From the NCBI GenBank assembly GCA_028015245.1, contig CM051378.1, forward strand, positions 62,001 through 126,000: a stretch of 64,000 bases of DNA. The letters run 5' to 3'. This document shows positions 37,101 through 51,144 of this stretch, in pieces. This DNA comes from Cardamine occulta (lineage: Eukaryota > Streptophyta > Magnoliopsida > Brassicales > Brassicaceae). Each line of letters opens with the position of its first letter. Within the stretch, counting starts at the first letter, position 1. The notes under the pieces were generated by a model. The model did not search any database, was not told where the DNA came from, and worked only from the letters and a program-made list of their open reading frames with translations. A program made the position numbers and the translations under genes.

Positions 37101-40100
37101 AGACTTCAACACTTCTATTCACTCTCATTTCTATCTTAAGGGTCATAACATCATTTTTGGGTTCTCAACTTAAAATGGTGAAATCCTTTGAAATGAAAGT
37201 ATTGATTCTTCATATTCACATCAATAGGGTTGTTTCAGCTTCCATATGTGTCTTCTTTCTAAAACTCCCAAATTCACCAATAGAAACTCCTATGAGATTC
37301 AAAGAACTATCAGAATCAGGGATAAGCCTATAATGTTTGTTTCTTACTTTGAGTCGCTTCTCCACCTTAATAGCACGCTTCAACTATTTTGAGACTTCAA
37401 CACTTCTATTCACTCTCATTTTATCTTGGAGGGTCATAACTTCATTTTTGGGATTCTCAGCTTGAAAATGGTCAAACTTTGAAATAAAAGCATTGATTCT
37501 TCATATTCACATCAATACGAGTTGTTTCAGCTTCCATATGTGTCTTCTTTCTAAAACTCCCAAATTCACTAATAGAAACTCGTATGAGATTCAAAGAACT
37601 AACAGAACTGTGGATAAGATATAATGTTTGTTTTTTACTTTGACTTGCTTCTCCACCTTAATAGCACGCTTCAACTACTTTGAGACTTCAACACTTTATT
37701 CACTCTCATTTCTATCTTGAAGGGTCATAACTTCATTTTTGAGGTTCTCAGCTTTAAAATGGTGAAATCCTTTGAAATGAAAGTATTGATTCTTCATATT
37801 CACATCAATAGGTGTTGTTTCAGCTTCCATATGTGTCTTCTTTCTAAAACTCCCAAATTCACCAATAGAAACTCCTATGAGATTCAAAGAACCAACAGAA
37901 TCAGGATAAGCTATAATGTTTGTTTCTTACTTTGAGTCGCTTCTCCACCTTAATAGCACGCTTCAACTATTTTGAGACTTCTAACACTTCTATTCACTCT
38001 CATTTCTATCTTGAAGGGTCATAACTTCATTTTTGGGATTCTCAGCTTGAATATGGTCAAATCCTTGGAAATAAAAAGCATTGATTCTTCATATTCACAT
38101 CAATAGGTGTTGTTTCAGCTTCCATACGTGTCTTCTTTCTAAAAACTCCCAAATTCACCAATAGAAACTCCTATGAGATTCAAAGAACTAATAGAATCTG
38201 GGGATAAGATATAATGTTTGTTTCTTACTTTGACTTGCTTCTCCACCTTAATAGCATGCTTCAACTATTTTGAGACTTCAACACTTCTATTCACTCTCAT
38301 TTCTATCTTGAAAGGTCATAGCTTCATTTTTGGGGGTTCTCATTGAAAATGGTGAAATCCTTTGAAATAAAAAGTATTGATTCTTCATACTCACATCAAC
38401 AGGTGTTGACCCAGCCTCCATATGTGTCTTCTTTCTAAAACTCTCAAATACACCAATAGATTCTCCTATGAGATTCAAAGAACTAACAGAACCGTGGATA
38501 AGATATAACGTTTGTTTTTTACTTTGACTTGCTTCTCCACCTTAATAGCACGCTTCAACTACTTTGAGACTTCAACACTTCTATTCACTCTCATTTCTAT
38601 CTTGAAGGGTCATAGCTCCTTTTTGGGGTTCTCAAATTTAAAATGGTGAAATCCTTTCGAAATGAAAGTATTGATTCTTCATATTCACATCAATAGGTGT
38701 TGTTTCAACTTCCATATGTGTCTTCTTTCTAAAACTCCCAAATTCACCAATACAAACTCCTATGAGATTCAAAGAATTAACAGAATTGTGGGATAAGCTA
38801 TAATGTTTGTTTCTTACTTTGAGTTGCTTCTCCACCTTAATAGCACGCTTCAACTATTTTGAGACTTCTACACTTCTATTCACTCTCATTTCTATCTTGA
38901 AGGGTCATAACTTCATTTTTGGGGATTCTCAGCTTTAAAATGGTGAAATCCTTGAAATAAAAGTATTGATTCTTCATATTCACATCAATAGGTGTTGTTT
39001 CAGCTTCCATACGTGTATTCTTTCTAAAACTCCCAAATTCACCAATAGAAACTCCTATGAGATTCAAAGAACTAACAGAATTAGGATAAGATATAATGTT
39101 TGTTTCTTACTTTGACTTGCTTCTCCACCTTAATAGCATGCTTCAACTACTTTTGAGACTTCAACACTTCTATTCACTCTCATTTCTATCTTGAAGGGTC
39201 ATAACTCCGTTTTGGGGTTCTCAGCTTAAAATGGTGAAATCCTTTGAAATGAAAGTATTGATTCTTCATATTCACATCAATAGGTGTTGTTTCAGCCTCC
39301 ATACGTGTCTTCTTTCTAAAACTCCCAAATTCACCAATAGAAACTCCTATGAGATTTAAAGAACTAATGGAACTGTGGGATAAGATATAATGTTTGTTTT
39401 TACTTTGACTTGCTTCTCCACCTTAATAGCATGCTTCAACTACTTTGAGACTTCAACACTTCTATTCACTCTCATTTCTATCTTCAAGGGTCATAGTCTG
39501 CTTTTGGGGGTTCTCAGTTTTAAAATGGTGAAATCCTTTGAAATGAAAGTATTGATTCTTCATATTCACATCAATAGTGTTGTTTCAGCTTCCATATGTT
39601 CTTCTTTCTAAAACTCCCAAATTCACCAATAGAAACTCCTATGAGATTCAAAGAATTAACAGAATCTGGGATAAGCTATAATGTTTGTTTTTACTTTGAC
39701 TTGCGTCTCCACCTTAATAGCATGCTTCAACTATTTTCGGACTTCGGCCCTGCTACTCACTCGCATTTCTCTCTTTAAGGGTCATAACTTCATTTTTGAG
39801 GTTCTCAGCTTTAAAATGGTGAAATCCTTTGAAATGAAAGTATTGATTCTTCATATTCACATCAATAGGTGTTGTTTCACCCCATATGTGTCTTCTTTCT
39901 AAAACTCCCAAATACACCAATAGAAACCCCTATGAAATTCAAAGAACTAACAGAATCTGGGATAAGTTATAATGTTTGTTTCTTACTTTGAGTCTTTCTC
40001 CACCTTAATAGCATGCTTCAACTACTTTGAGATTGCAACACGCCTATTAATTCTAGTTTCTATCATGAAGGGTCATAATTCCGTTTTTGGGGTTTTCAGC

Positions 40101-42614
40101 TTGAAAATGGTCAAATCCTTGGAAATGAAAGCATTGATTCTTCATATTCACATCAATAGGTGTTGTTTCAGCCTCCATATGTGTCTTCTTTCTAAAACTC
40201 CTAAATTCAACTATAGAAAGTCCAATGAGATTCAAAGAACTAACAGAACTGTGGGAACAGCTATAATGTTTGCTTCTTACTTTGACTTGCTTCTCCACCT
40301 TGGTAGAATGATTCAACTACTTTGAGACTTCAACTTTTATATTCACTTTCATTTCTATCTTGAAGGGTCATAACTCTGTTTTTGGGGTTCTCAGCTTGAA
40401 AATGGTGAAATCCTTTGAAATGAAAGTATTGATTCTTCATATTCACATCAATAGGTGTTGTTTCAGCTTCCATATGTGTCTTCTTTCTAAAACTCCCAAA
40501 TTCACTAATAGAAACTCCTATGAGATTCAAAGAATTAACAGAATCAGGGATAAGATATAATGTTTGTTTTTACTTTGACTTGCTTCGCCACCTTAATAGC
40601 ACGCTTCAACTACTTTGAGACCTCAACACTTCTACTCATTCTCATATCTATCTTGCCGGGTCATCGCTCCGTTGTTGGGGTTCTCAGCTTTAAAATGGTG
40701 AAATGCTTTGAAATGAAAGTATTGATCCTGCATATTTACACCAATAGCCGTTGTTTCAGCTGCCACATTTGTCGTAGTTCTAAAACCCCCAAATTCACCA
40801 ATAGAAACTCCATGAGATTCAAAGAACTAACAGAACTGGGGATAAGATATAATGTTTGTTTTTTACTTTGACTCGCTTCTCCACCTTAATAGCATGCTTC
40901 AACCATTTTGAGACTTCAACACTTCTATTCACTCTCATTTCTATCTTGAAGGGTCCTAACTTTTTTTGGGATTCTCAAACTTTAAAATGGTGAAATCCTT
41001 TGAAATAAAAGTATTGATTCTTCATATTCACATCAATAGGTGTTGTTTCAGCTTCCATATGTGTCTTCTTTCTAAAACTCCCAAATTCACCAATAGAAAC
41101 TCCTATGAGATTCAAAGAACTAACAGAATCGTGGATAAGATATAATGTTTGTTTTTACTTGAGTTGCTTCTCCACCTTAATAGCACGCTTCAACTACTTT
41201 GAGACTTCTACACTTCTATTCACTCTCATTTCTATCTTGAAGGGTCATAACTTCATTTTTGGGGTTCTCAGCTTGAAAATGGTGAAACCTTTGAAATAAA
41301 AGCATTGATTCTTCATATTCACATCAATAGGTGTTGTTTCAGCTTCCATACGTGTCTTCTTTCTAAAAGTCCCAAATTCACCAATAGAAACTCCTATGAG
41401 ATTCAAAGAACTAACAGAATTGGGATAAACTATAATGTTTTTTCTTTACTTTGACTTGCTTCTCCACCTTAATAGCATGCTTCAACTATTTTGAGACTTC
41501 GACACTTCCATTCACTCTCATTTTTATCTTGAAGGGTCATAACTTCATTTTTGGGGTTCTCAACTTGAAAATGGTCAAATCATTTGAAATGAAAGTATTG
41601 ATTCTTCATATTCACATCAATAGTGTTGTTTCAGCTTCCATATGTGTCTTCTTTCTAAAACTCCCAAATTCACCAATAGACACTCGTATGAGATTCAAAG
41701 AACTAACAGAATGAGGGATAAGATATAATGTTTGTTTCTTACTTTGACTTGCTTTCTCCACCTTAATAGCATGCTTCAACTACTTTGAGACTTCAACACT
41801 TCTATTCACTCTCATTTCTATCTTGAAGGGTCATAGCTGCTTTTGGGGATTCTCAGCTTTAAAATGGTGAAATCCTTGAAATGAAAAAGCATTGATTCTT
41901 CATATTCACATCAATAGGTGTTGTTTCAGCTCCCATATGTGTCTTCTTTCTAAAACTCCCAAATTCACCAATAGAAACTCCTATGAGATTCAAAGAACCA
42001 ACAGAATCTGTGGATAAGCTATAATGTTTGTTTCTTTACTTTGACTTGGTTCTCCACCTTAATAGCATGCTTCAACTATTTTGAGACTTCTACACTTCTA
42101 TTCACTATCATTTCTATCTTGAAGGGGCATAACCTCATTTTTGAGATTCTCAGATTAAAAATGGTCAAATCCTTGGAAATAACAGTATTGATTCTTAATA
42201 TTCACATCAATAGGTGTTGTTTCAGCTTCCATACGTGTCTTCTTTCTAAAACTCCCAAATTCACTCAATAGAAACTCCTATGAGATTCAAAGAACTAACA
42301 GAATATGGGATAAACTATTATGTTTTTTTTTACTTTGACTTGCTTCTCCACCTTAATAGCATGCTTCAACTACTTTGAGATTTCAACACTTCTATTCACT
42401 CTCATTTTTATCTTCAAGGGTCATAACTCCGCTTTTGGGTTCTCAGCTTAAAATAGTGAAATCTTGGAAATGAAAGCATTGATTATTCATATTTACATCA
42501 ATAGGTGTTGTTTCAAACTCCATATGTGTCTTCTTTCTAAACCTCCCAAATTCACCAATTGAAACTCGTATGAGATTTAAAGAACTAACAGAACTGTGGG
42601 ATAAGATATAATGT
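34129..42614 (+). repeat. Satellite block, mixed A and B monomers without a clear long period
   Basis: About 29 monomers. It begins A,A,A,A,B,A,A,B and then becomes irregular. A unit with the GAAGAGTCAT mark starts at 36478. D-like heads (GGATAAACTAT) occur near 41425 and 42308. I see no insertion of unrelated DNA. Two patches of clustered substitutions lie at 39735-39775 and 40630-40790. Confidence 0.7.
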
Positions 42615-45600
42615 TTGTTTCTTACTTTGTCTTTCTTCTCCACCTTAATAGCATGCTTTAACTACTTTGAGACTTCAACACTTCTATTCTCTCTCATATC
42701 TATCTTGAAGGATCATAGCTCCGTTTTTGGGGTTCTCAGCTTGAAAATGGTGAAGTCCTTGGAAATGAAAGCATTGATTCTTCATATTTACATCAATAGG
42801 TGTTGTTTCAAACTCCATATGTGTCTTGTTTCTACAACTCACAAATTCACCAATAGAAACTCGTATGAGACTCAAAGAACTAACAGAACTGTGGTATAAG
42901 ATATCATGTTTGTTTTTTAATTTGCCTTGCGACTCCACCTTACCAGCATGCTTCAACCACTTTGAGACTTCAACACTTCTTTTCACTTTCATTTCTTTCT
43001 TGAAGGGTCATAGCTTCTTTTGGGGTTCTCAACTGAAAATGGTGAAATGCTTGAAATGAAAGTATTGATTCTTCATATTCACATCAATAAGTGTTGTTTC
43101 AGCTTCCATACGTCTTCTTTCTAAAACATCCCAAATTCACCAATAGAAACTCCTATGAGATTCAAAGAACTAACAGAATTCAGGGATAAGATATAATGTT
43201 TGTTTTTACTTTGTCTTGGTTTCCACCTTAATAGCATGCTTCAACTACTTTGAGACTTCAACACTTTATTCACTCTCATTTCCTTTCTTGTAGGGTCATA
43301 GTCCGCTTTTGGCGTTCTCCGCTTGAAAATGGTGAAATGCTTTGAAATGAAAGCATTGATTCTTCATATTCACATCAATAGGTGTTGTTTCAGCCTCCAT
43401 ATGTGTCTTCATTCTACAACTCCCAAATTCACCAATAGAAGCTCCTATGAGATTCAAAGAACTAACAGAACTGTGGGATAAGCTATAATGCTTGTTTCTT
43501 ACTTTGACATGGTTTTCCACTTTGGTAGCATACTTCAACTATATTGAGACTTCCACACTTCTATTCACTCTCATTTCTATCTTGAAGGGTCATAACTCCA
43601 TTTTTGAAATTCTCAGCTGGAAAATGGTCAAATTCTTGGAAATAAAAGCATTAATTCTTCATATTCACATCAATAAGTGTTGTTTCAGCTTCCATATGTG
43701 CTTCTTTCTAAAACATCCCAAATTCACCAATAGAAACTCCTATGAGATTCAAAGAACTAACAGAATCTGGGATAAGTTTATAATGTTTGTTTCTACTTTG
43801 AGTTAAGGGATGCCTCCACCTTAATAGCATGCTTCAACTATTTTGAGACTTCGACACTTCTATTCACTCTCATTTCTATCTTCAAGGGTCATAACTTCAT
43901 TTTTGAGATTCTCACTTGAATATGGTCAAATCCTTTGAAATAAAAAGCATTAATTCTTCATATTCACATCAATAAGTGTTGTTTCAACTTCCATTCGTGT
44001 ATTCTTTTCTAAAACATTCAAATTTACCAATAGAATCTCCTATGAGATTCAAAGAACTAACAGAATTATGGGATAAACTATTATGTTTTTTCTTACTTTG
44101 ACTTGCTTCTCCACCTTAATAGCATGCTTCAACTACTTTGAGATTTCCACAATTCTATTCACTCTCATTTTTATCTTGAAGGGTCATAAGTCCGTTTTTG
44201 GTGTTTCTCTGCTTGAAAATAGTCAAATCCTTGGAAATGAAAGCATTGATTCTTCATATTCACAGCAATAGGTGTTGTTTCAGCCTCCATATGTGTCTTC
44301 TTTCTAAAACTCCCAAATTCACCAATAGAAACTCGTATGAGATTTAAAAAACTAACAGAACTGTGGGATAAGATATAATGTTTGTTTTTTACTTTGACTT
44401 GCTTCTCCACCTTAATAGCATGCTTCAACTACTTTGAGACCTCAACACTTCTATTCACTCTCATTTCTATCTTGAAGGGTCATAGCTCCGTTTTGGGGTT
44501 CTCCTTTTAAAAATGGTGAAATCCTTTGAAATGAAAGTATTGATTCTTCATATTCACATCAATAGGTGTTGTTTCAGCTTCCATATGTGTCTTCTTTCTA
44601 AAACTCCCCAAATTCACCAATAGAAACTCCTATGAGATTCAAAGAACTAACAGAATCGGGATAAGTTATAATGTTTGTTTTTTACTTTGAGTTGCCTCCA
44701 CCTTAATAGCACGCTTCAACTATTTTGAGACTTCGACACTTCTACTCACTCTCATTTCTATCTTGAAGGGTCATAACTTCATTTTTGAGGTTCTCAGCTT
44801 TAAAATGGTGAAATCCTTTGAAATGAAAGTATTGATTCTTCATATTCACATCAATAGGTGTTGTTTCAGCTTCCATATGTGTCTTCTTTTCTAAAACTCC
44901 CAAATTCACCAATAGAAACTCCTATGAGATTCAAAGAACTATCAGAATCAGGGATAAGATATAATGTTTGTTTCTTACTTTGACTTGCTTCTCCACCTGG
45001 ATAGCATGCTTCAACTACTTTGAGACTTCAACACTTCTATTCACTCTCATTTCTATCTTGAAGGGTCATAGCTCCGTTTTTGGGGTTCTCAGCTTGAAAA
45101 TGGTGAAATCCTTTGAAATGAAAGTATTGATTCTTCATATTCACATCAATAGGTGTTGTTTCAGCTTCCATATGTGTCTTCTTTCTAAAACTCCCAAATT
45201 CACTAATAGAAACTCCTATGAGATTCAAAGAATTAACAGAACTGTGGGATAAGATATAATGTTTGTTTTTTACTTTGACTTGCTTCTCCACCTTAATAGC
45301 ATGCTTCAACTACTTTGAGACCTCAACACTTCTATTCATTCTCATTTCTATCTTGAAGGGTCATAGCTCCGTTTTTGGGGTTCTCAGCTTTAAAATGGTG
45401 AAATGCTTTGAAATGAAAGTATTGATTCTTCATATTCACATCAATAGGTGTTGTTTCAGCTTCCATATGTGTCTTCTTTCTAAAACTCCCAAATTCACCA
45501 ATAGAAACTCCTATGAGATTCAAAGAACTAACAGAATTGTGGGATAAGCTATAATGTTTGTTTTTTTACTTTGACTTGCTTCTCCACCTTAATAGCATGC

Positions 45601-48600
45601 TTCAACTACTTTGAGACCTCAACACTTCTATTCATTCTCATTTCTATCTTGAAGGGTCATAGTCTTTTGGGGTTCTCACTTTAAAATGGTGAAATGCTTT
45701 GAAATGAAAGTATTGATTCTTCATATTCACATCAATAGGTGTTGTTTCAGCTTCCATACGTGTCTTCTTTCTAAAACTCCCAAATTCACCAATAGAAACC
45801 CTATGAGATTCAAAGAACTAACAGAATCTGGGATAAGCTATAATGTTTGTTTCTTACTTTGAGTTGCCTCCACCTTAATAGCACGCTTCAACTATTTTGG
45901 AGACTTCAACACTTCTATTCACTCTCATTTCTATCTTGAAGGGTCATAACTTCATTTTTGAGATTCTCAGCTTGAATATGGTCAAATCCTTGGGAAATAA
46001 AAAGTATTAATTCTTCATATTCACATCAATAAGTGTTGTTTCAGCTTCCATTCGCGTATTCTTTCTAAAACATCCCAATTCACCAATAGAAACTCCTATG
46101 AGATTCAAAGAACCAACAGAATCTGGGATAAGCTATAATGTTTGTTTCTTACTTTGAGTCATGCTCCACCTTAATAGCACGCTTCAACTATTTTGAGACT
46201 TCTTACACTTCTATTCACTCTCATTTCTATCTTGAAGGGTCATAACTTCATTTTTGAGATTCTCAGCTTGAATATGGTCAAATCCTTGGAAATAAAAGCA
46301 TTAATTCTTCATATTCACATCAATAAGTGTTGTTTCAGCTTCCATTCGTGTATTCTTTCTAAAACAATCAAATTTCGCCAATAGAATCTCCTATGAGATT
46401 CAAAGAACTAACAGAATTGTGGGATAAACTTTTATGTTTTTTTCTTACTTTGACTTGCTTCTCCACCTTAATAGCACGCTTCAACTACTTTGAGATTTCC
46501 ACAATTCTATTCACTCTCATTTCTATCTTGAAGGGTCATAAGTCCGTTTTTGGGTTTCTCAGCTCGAAAATAGTCAAACTTTGAAATGAAAGCATTGATT
46601 CTTCATATTCACAGCAATAGGTGTTGTTTCAGCTCCATATGTGTCTTCTTTCTAAAACTCCCAAATTCACCAATGGAAACTCCTATGGGATTCAAAAAAC
46701 TAATGAACCGTGGGATAAGATATAATGTTTGTTTTTTACTTTGACTTGCTTTCTCCACCTTAATAGCATGCTTCAACTACTTTGAGACCTCAACACTTCT
46801 GTTTACTCTCATTTCGATCTTGAAGGGTCATAGTCTGCTTTTGGGGTTCTCACTTTTAAAATGGTGAAATCCTTGAAATGAAAGTATTGATTCTTCATAT
46901 TCACATCAATAGGTGTTGTTTCAGCTTCCATATGTGTCTTCTTTCTAAAACTCCCAAATTCACCAATAGAAACTCCTATGAGATTCAAAGAACTAACAGA
47001 ATTGTGGGATAAGCTATAATGTTTGTTTCTTACTTTGAGTTGCGTCTCCACCTTAATAGCATGCTTCAACTATTTTGAGACTTCGACACTTCTACTCACT
47101 CTCATTTCTATCTTGAAGGGTCATAACTTCATTTTTGAGGTTCTCAGCTTTAAAATGGTGAAATCCTTTGAAATGAAAGTATTGATTCTTCATATTCACA
47201 TCAATAGGTGTTGTTTCAGCTTCCATATGTGTCTTCTTTCTAAAACTCCCAAATTCACCAATAGAAACTCCTATGAGATTCAAAGAACTATCAGAATTGT
47301 GGGATAAGATATAATGTTTGTTTCTTACTTTGACTTGCTTCTCCACCTTAATAGCATGCTTCAACTACTTTGAGACTTCAACACTTCTATTCACTCTCAT
47401 TTCTATCTTGAAGGGTCATAGTCGCTTTTGGGGTTCTCAGCTTGAAAATGGTGAAATCCTTTGAAATGAAAGTATTGATTCTTCATATTCACATCAATAG
47501 GTGTTGTTTCAGCTTCCATATGTGTCTTCTTTCTAAAAACTCCCAAATTCACTAATAGAAACTCCTATGAGATTCAAAGAATTAACAGAATCAGGGATAA
47601 GATATAATGTTTGTTTTTTACTTTGACTTGCTTCTCCAACTTAATAGCATGCTTCAACTACTTTGAGACTTCAACACTTCTATTCACTCTCATTTCTATC
47701 TTGAAGGGTCATAGTCTGCTTTTGGGGTTCTCAGATTGAAAATGGTGAAATACTTTGCAATGAATGTATAGATTCTTCATCCTCACACCACCAGGTGTTG
47801 TTTGCGCTTCCACACGTGCCTTTTTTCTAAACCCCCCAAATTCACCCATAGAAACTCCTATGAGATTCAAAGAACTATCGGAATTGTGGGATAAGCTATA
47901 ATGTTTGTTTCTTACTTTGAGTTGCTTCTCCACCTTAATAGCACGCTTCAACTATTTTGAGACTTCAACACTTCGGTTCACTCTCATTTTTATCTTGAAG
48001 GGTCCTAACTTCATTTTTGGGATTCTCAGCTTGAATATGGTTAAATCCTTTGGAAATAAAAAGCATTGATTCTTCATATTCACATCAATACGTATTGCTT
48101 CAGCTTCCATATGTGTCTTCTTTCTAAAACTCCCCAAATTCACCAATAGAAACTCGTATGAGATTCAAAGAACTAACAGAACTGTGGGATAAGATATAAT
48201 GTTTGTTTTTTTACTTTGACTTGCTTCTCCACCTTAATAGCACGCTTCAACTACTTGAGACTTCAACACTCCTTTTCACTCTCATTTCTATCTTGAAGAG
48301 TCATAGTCTGCTTTTTGGGGTTCTCAACTTGAAAATGGTGAAATCCTTTGAAATGAAAAGCATTGATTCTTCATATTCACATCAATAGGTGTTGTTTCAG
48401 CTTCCATATGTGTCTTCTTTCTAAAAGTCCCAAATTCACCAATAGAAACCCTATGAGATTCAAAGAACTATCAGAATTGTGGGATAAGTTATAATTTTTG
48501 TTTCTTACATCGAGTCGCTTCTCCACCTTAATAGCACGCTTCAACTATTTTGAGACTTCGACACTTCCATTCACTCTCATTTTTATCTTGAAGGGTCCTA

Positions 48601-49378
48601 TCTTCATTTTTGGGATTCTCAGCTTGAATATGGTCAAATCATTGGAAATAAAAGATTGATTCTTCATATTCACATCAATACGCATTGTTTCAGCTTCCAT
48701 ACGTGTCTTCTTTCTAAAACCCTAAATTCACTAATAGACACTCGTGATGAGATTCAAAGAACCAACAGAACCGTGGGATAAGATATAATGTTTGTTTTTT
48801 ACTTTGACTTGCTTCTCCACCTTAATAGCATTCTTAAAATACTTTGAGACCTCAACACTTCTATTCACCCTCATTTCTATCTTGAAGGGTCATAGTCCGC
48901 TTTTGGGGTTCTCAGCTTTTAAAATGGTGAAATCCTTTGAAATGACAGCCCTGATTCTACATATTCACATAAATACGTGTTGTTTAAGCTTCCATATGTG
49001 CCCTATTTCTAAACCTCCCAACTTAACCACTAGAAACCACTATGACCTTCAAAGAACTCAGAGAATCAGGATAAGCTATAATGTTTGTTTCTTACTTTGA
49101 GTTGGTTCTCCACCTTAATAGCATGCTTCAACTATTTTGAGACTTCTACACTTCTATTCACTATCATTTCTATCTTGAAGGGTCATAACTTCATTTTTGA
49201 GATTCTCAGCTTGAATATGGTCAAATCCTTGGAAATAAAAGCATTAATTCTTAATATTCACATCAATAGGTGTTGTTTCAGCTTCCATACGTGTATTCTT
49301 TCTAAAACTCCCAAATTTACCAATAGAATCTCCTATGAGATTCAAAGAACTAACAGAATTATGGGATAAACTATTATG
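42615..49378 (+). repeat. Satellite block with C and D monomers returning
   Basis: About 23 monomers. It begins with a C unit at 42615 that matches the C unit at about 20970. D units occur at about 44086 and 46440. An A*, B* pair like the start of the six-monomer block lies at 48203-48790. The units at 44968 and 45263 are near-identical neighbours, a recent single-monomer duplication. Confidence 0.7.
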
Positions 49379-51144
49379 TTTTTTCTTACTTTGACTTGCT
49401 TCTCCACCTTAATAGCATGCTTCAACTACTTTGAGATTTCCACACTTCTATTCACTCTCATTTTTATCTTGAAGGGTCATAACTCCGTTTTTGATGTTTC
49501 TCTGCTTGAAAATAGTTAAATCCTTGGTAATGAAAGCATTGATTCTTCGTATTCACAGCAATAGGTGTTGTTTCACCCTCCATATGTGTCTTTTTCTAAA
49601 ACTCCCAAATTCACCAATAGAAACTCGTATGAGATTTAAAGAACTAACAGAACTGTGGGATAAGATATAATGTTTGTTTCTTACTTTGTCTTTCTTCTCC
49701 ACCTTAATAGCATTCTTCAACTACTTTGAGACTTCAACACTTCTATTCTCTCTTATATCTATCTTGAAGGGTCATAGCTCCGTTTTTGGGGTTCTCAGCT
49801 TGAAAATGGTGAAGTCCTTGGAAATGAAAGCATTGATTTTTCATATTTACATCAATAGGTTTTGTTTCAAACTCCATATGTGTCTTCTTTCTACAACTCA
49901 CAAATTCACCAATAGAAACTCGTATGAGATTCAAAGAACTAACAGAACTGTGGGATAAGATATAATGTTTGTTTTTTACTTTGACTTGCTTCTCCACCTT
50001 AATAGCATGCTTCAACTACTTTGAGACTTCAACACTTCTATTCACTCTCATTTCTATCTTGAAGGGTCATAGCTCCGTTTTTGGGGTTCTCAGCTTGAAA
50101 ATGGTGAAATGCTTTGAAATGAAAGTATTGATTCTTCATATTCACATCAATAAGTGTTGTTTCAGCTTCCATATGTGTCTTCTTTCTAAAACTCCCAAAT
50201 TCACCAATAGAAACTCCTATGAGATTCAAAGAACTAACAGAACTGTGGGATAAGATATAATGTTTGTTTTTTACTTTGTCTTGTGTCTCCACCTTAACAG
50301 CATGCTTCAACTACTTTGAGACTTCAACACTTTTATTCACTCTCATTTCTTTCTTGTAGGGTCATAGCTCCGTTTTTGGCGTTCTCAGCTTGAAAATGGT
50401 GAAATGCTTTGAAATGAAAGTATTGATTCTTCATATTCACATCAATAAGTGTTGTTTCAGCTTCCATATGTGTCTTCTTTCTAAAACTCCCAAATTCACC
50501 AATAGAAACTCGTATGAGATTCAAAGAACTAACAGAACCGCGGGATAAGATATAATGTTTGTTTTTACTTTGACTTGCTTTCTCCACCTTAATAGCATGC
50601 TTCTACTACTTTGAGACTTCAACACTTCTATTCACTCTCATTTCTATCTTGAAGGGTCATAAGTCTTTTTTGGGGTTCTCAACTTGAAAATGGTGAAATC
50701 CTTTGAAATGAAAGTATTGATTCTTCATATTCACATCAATAGGTGTTGTTTCAGCTTCCATACGTGTCTTCTTTCTAAAACCCAAAATTCACCAATAGAA
50801 ACTCCTATGAGATTCAAAGAACTATCAGAATCGGGATAAGCTATAATGTTTTTTTCTTACTCGACTTGCTTCTCCACCTTAATAGCACGCTTCCACTACT
50901 TTGAGATTTCCACACTTCTATTCACTCTCATTTTTATCTTGAAGGGTCATAAGTCCGTTTTTGGTGTTTCTCTGCTTGAAAATAGTCAAATCCTTGGAAA
51001 TGAAAGCATTGATTCTTCATATTCACAGCAATAGGTGTTGTTTCAGCCTCCATATGTGTCTTCTTTCTAAAACTCCCAAATTCACCAATAGAAACTCGTA
51101 TGAGATTTAAAAAACTAACAGAACTGTGGGATAAGATATAATGT
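49379..51144 (+). repeat. Six-monomer transition block (D, C, A, A, A, D)
   Basis: These are clean monomers in the order D (49379), C (49674), A (49969), A-like with TTAACAGC (50264), A (50558) and D (about 50849). The block leads into the regular trimer array on its right. Confidence 0.75.
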
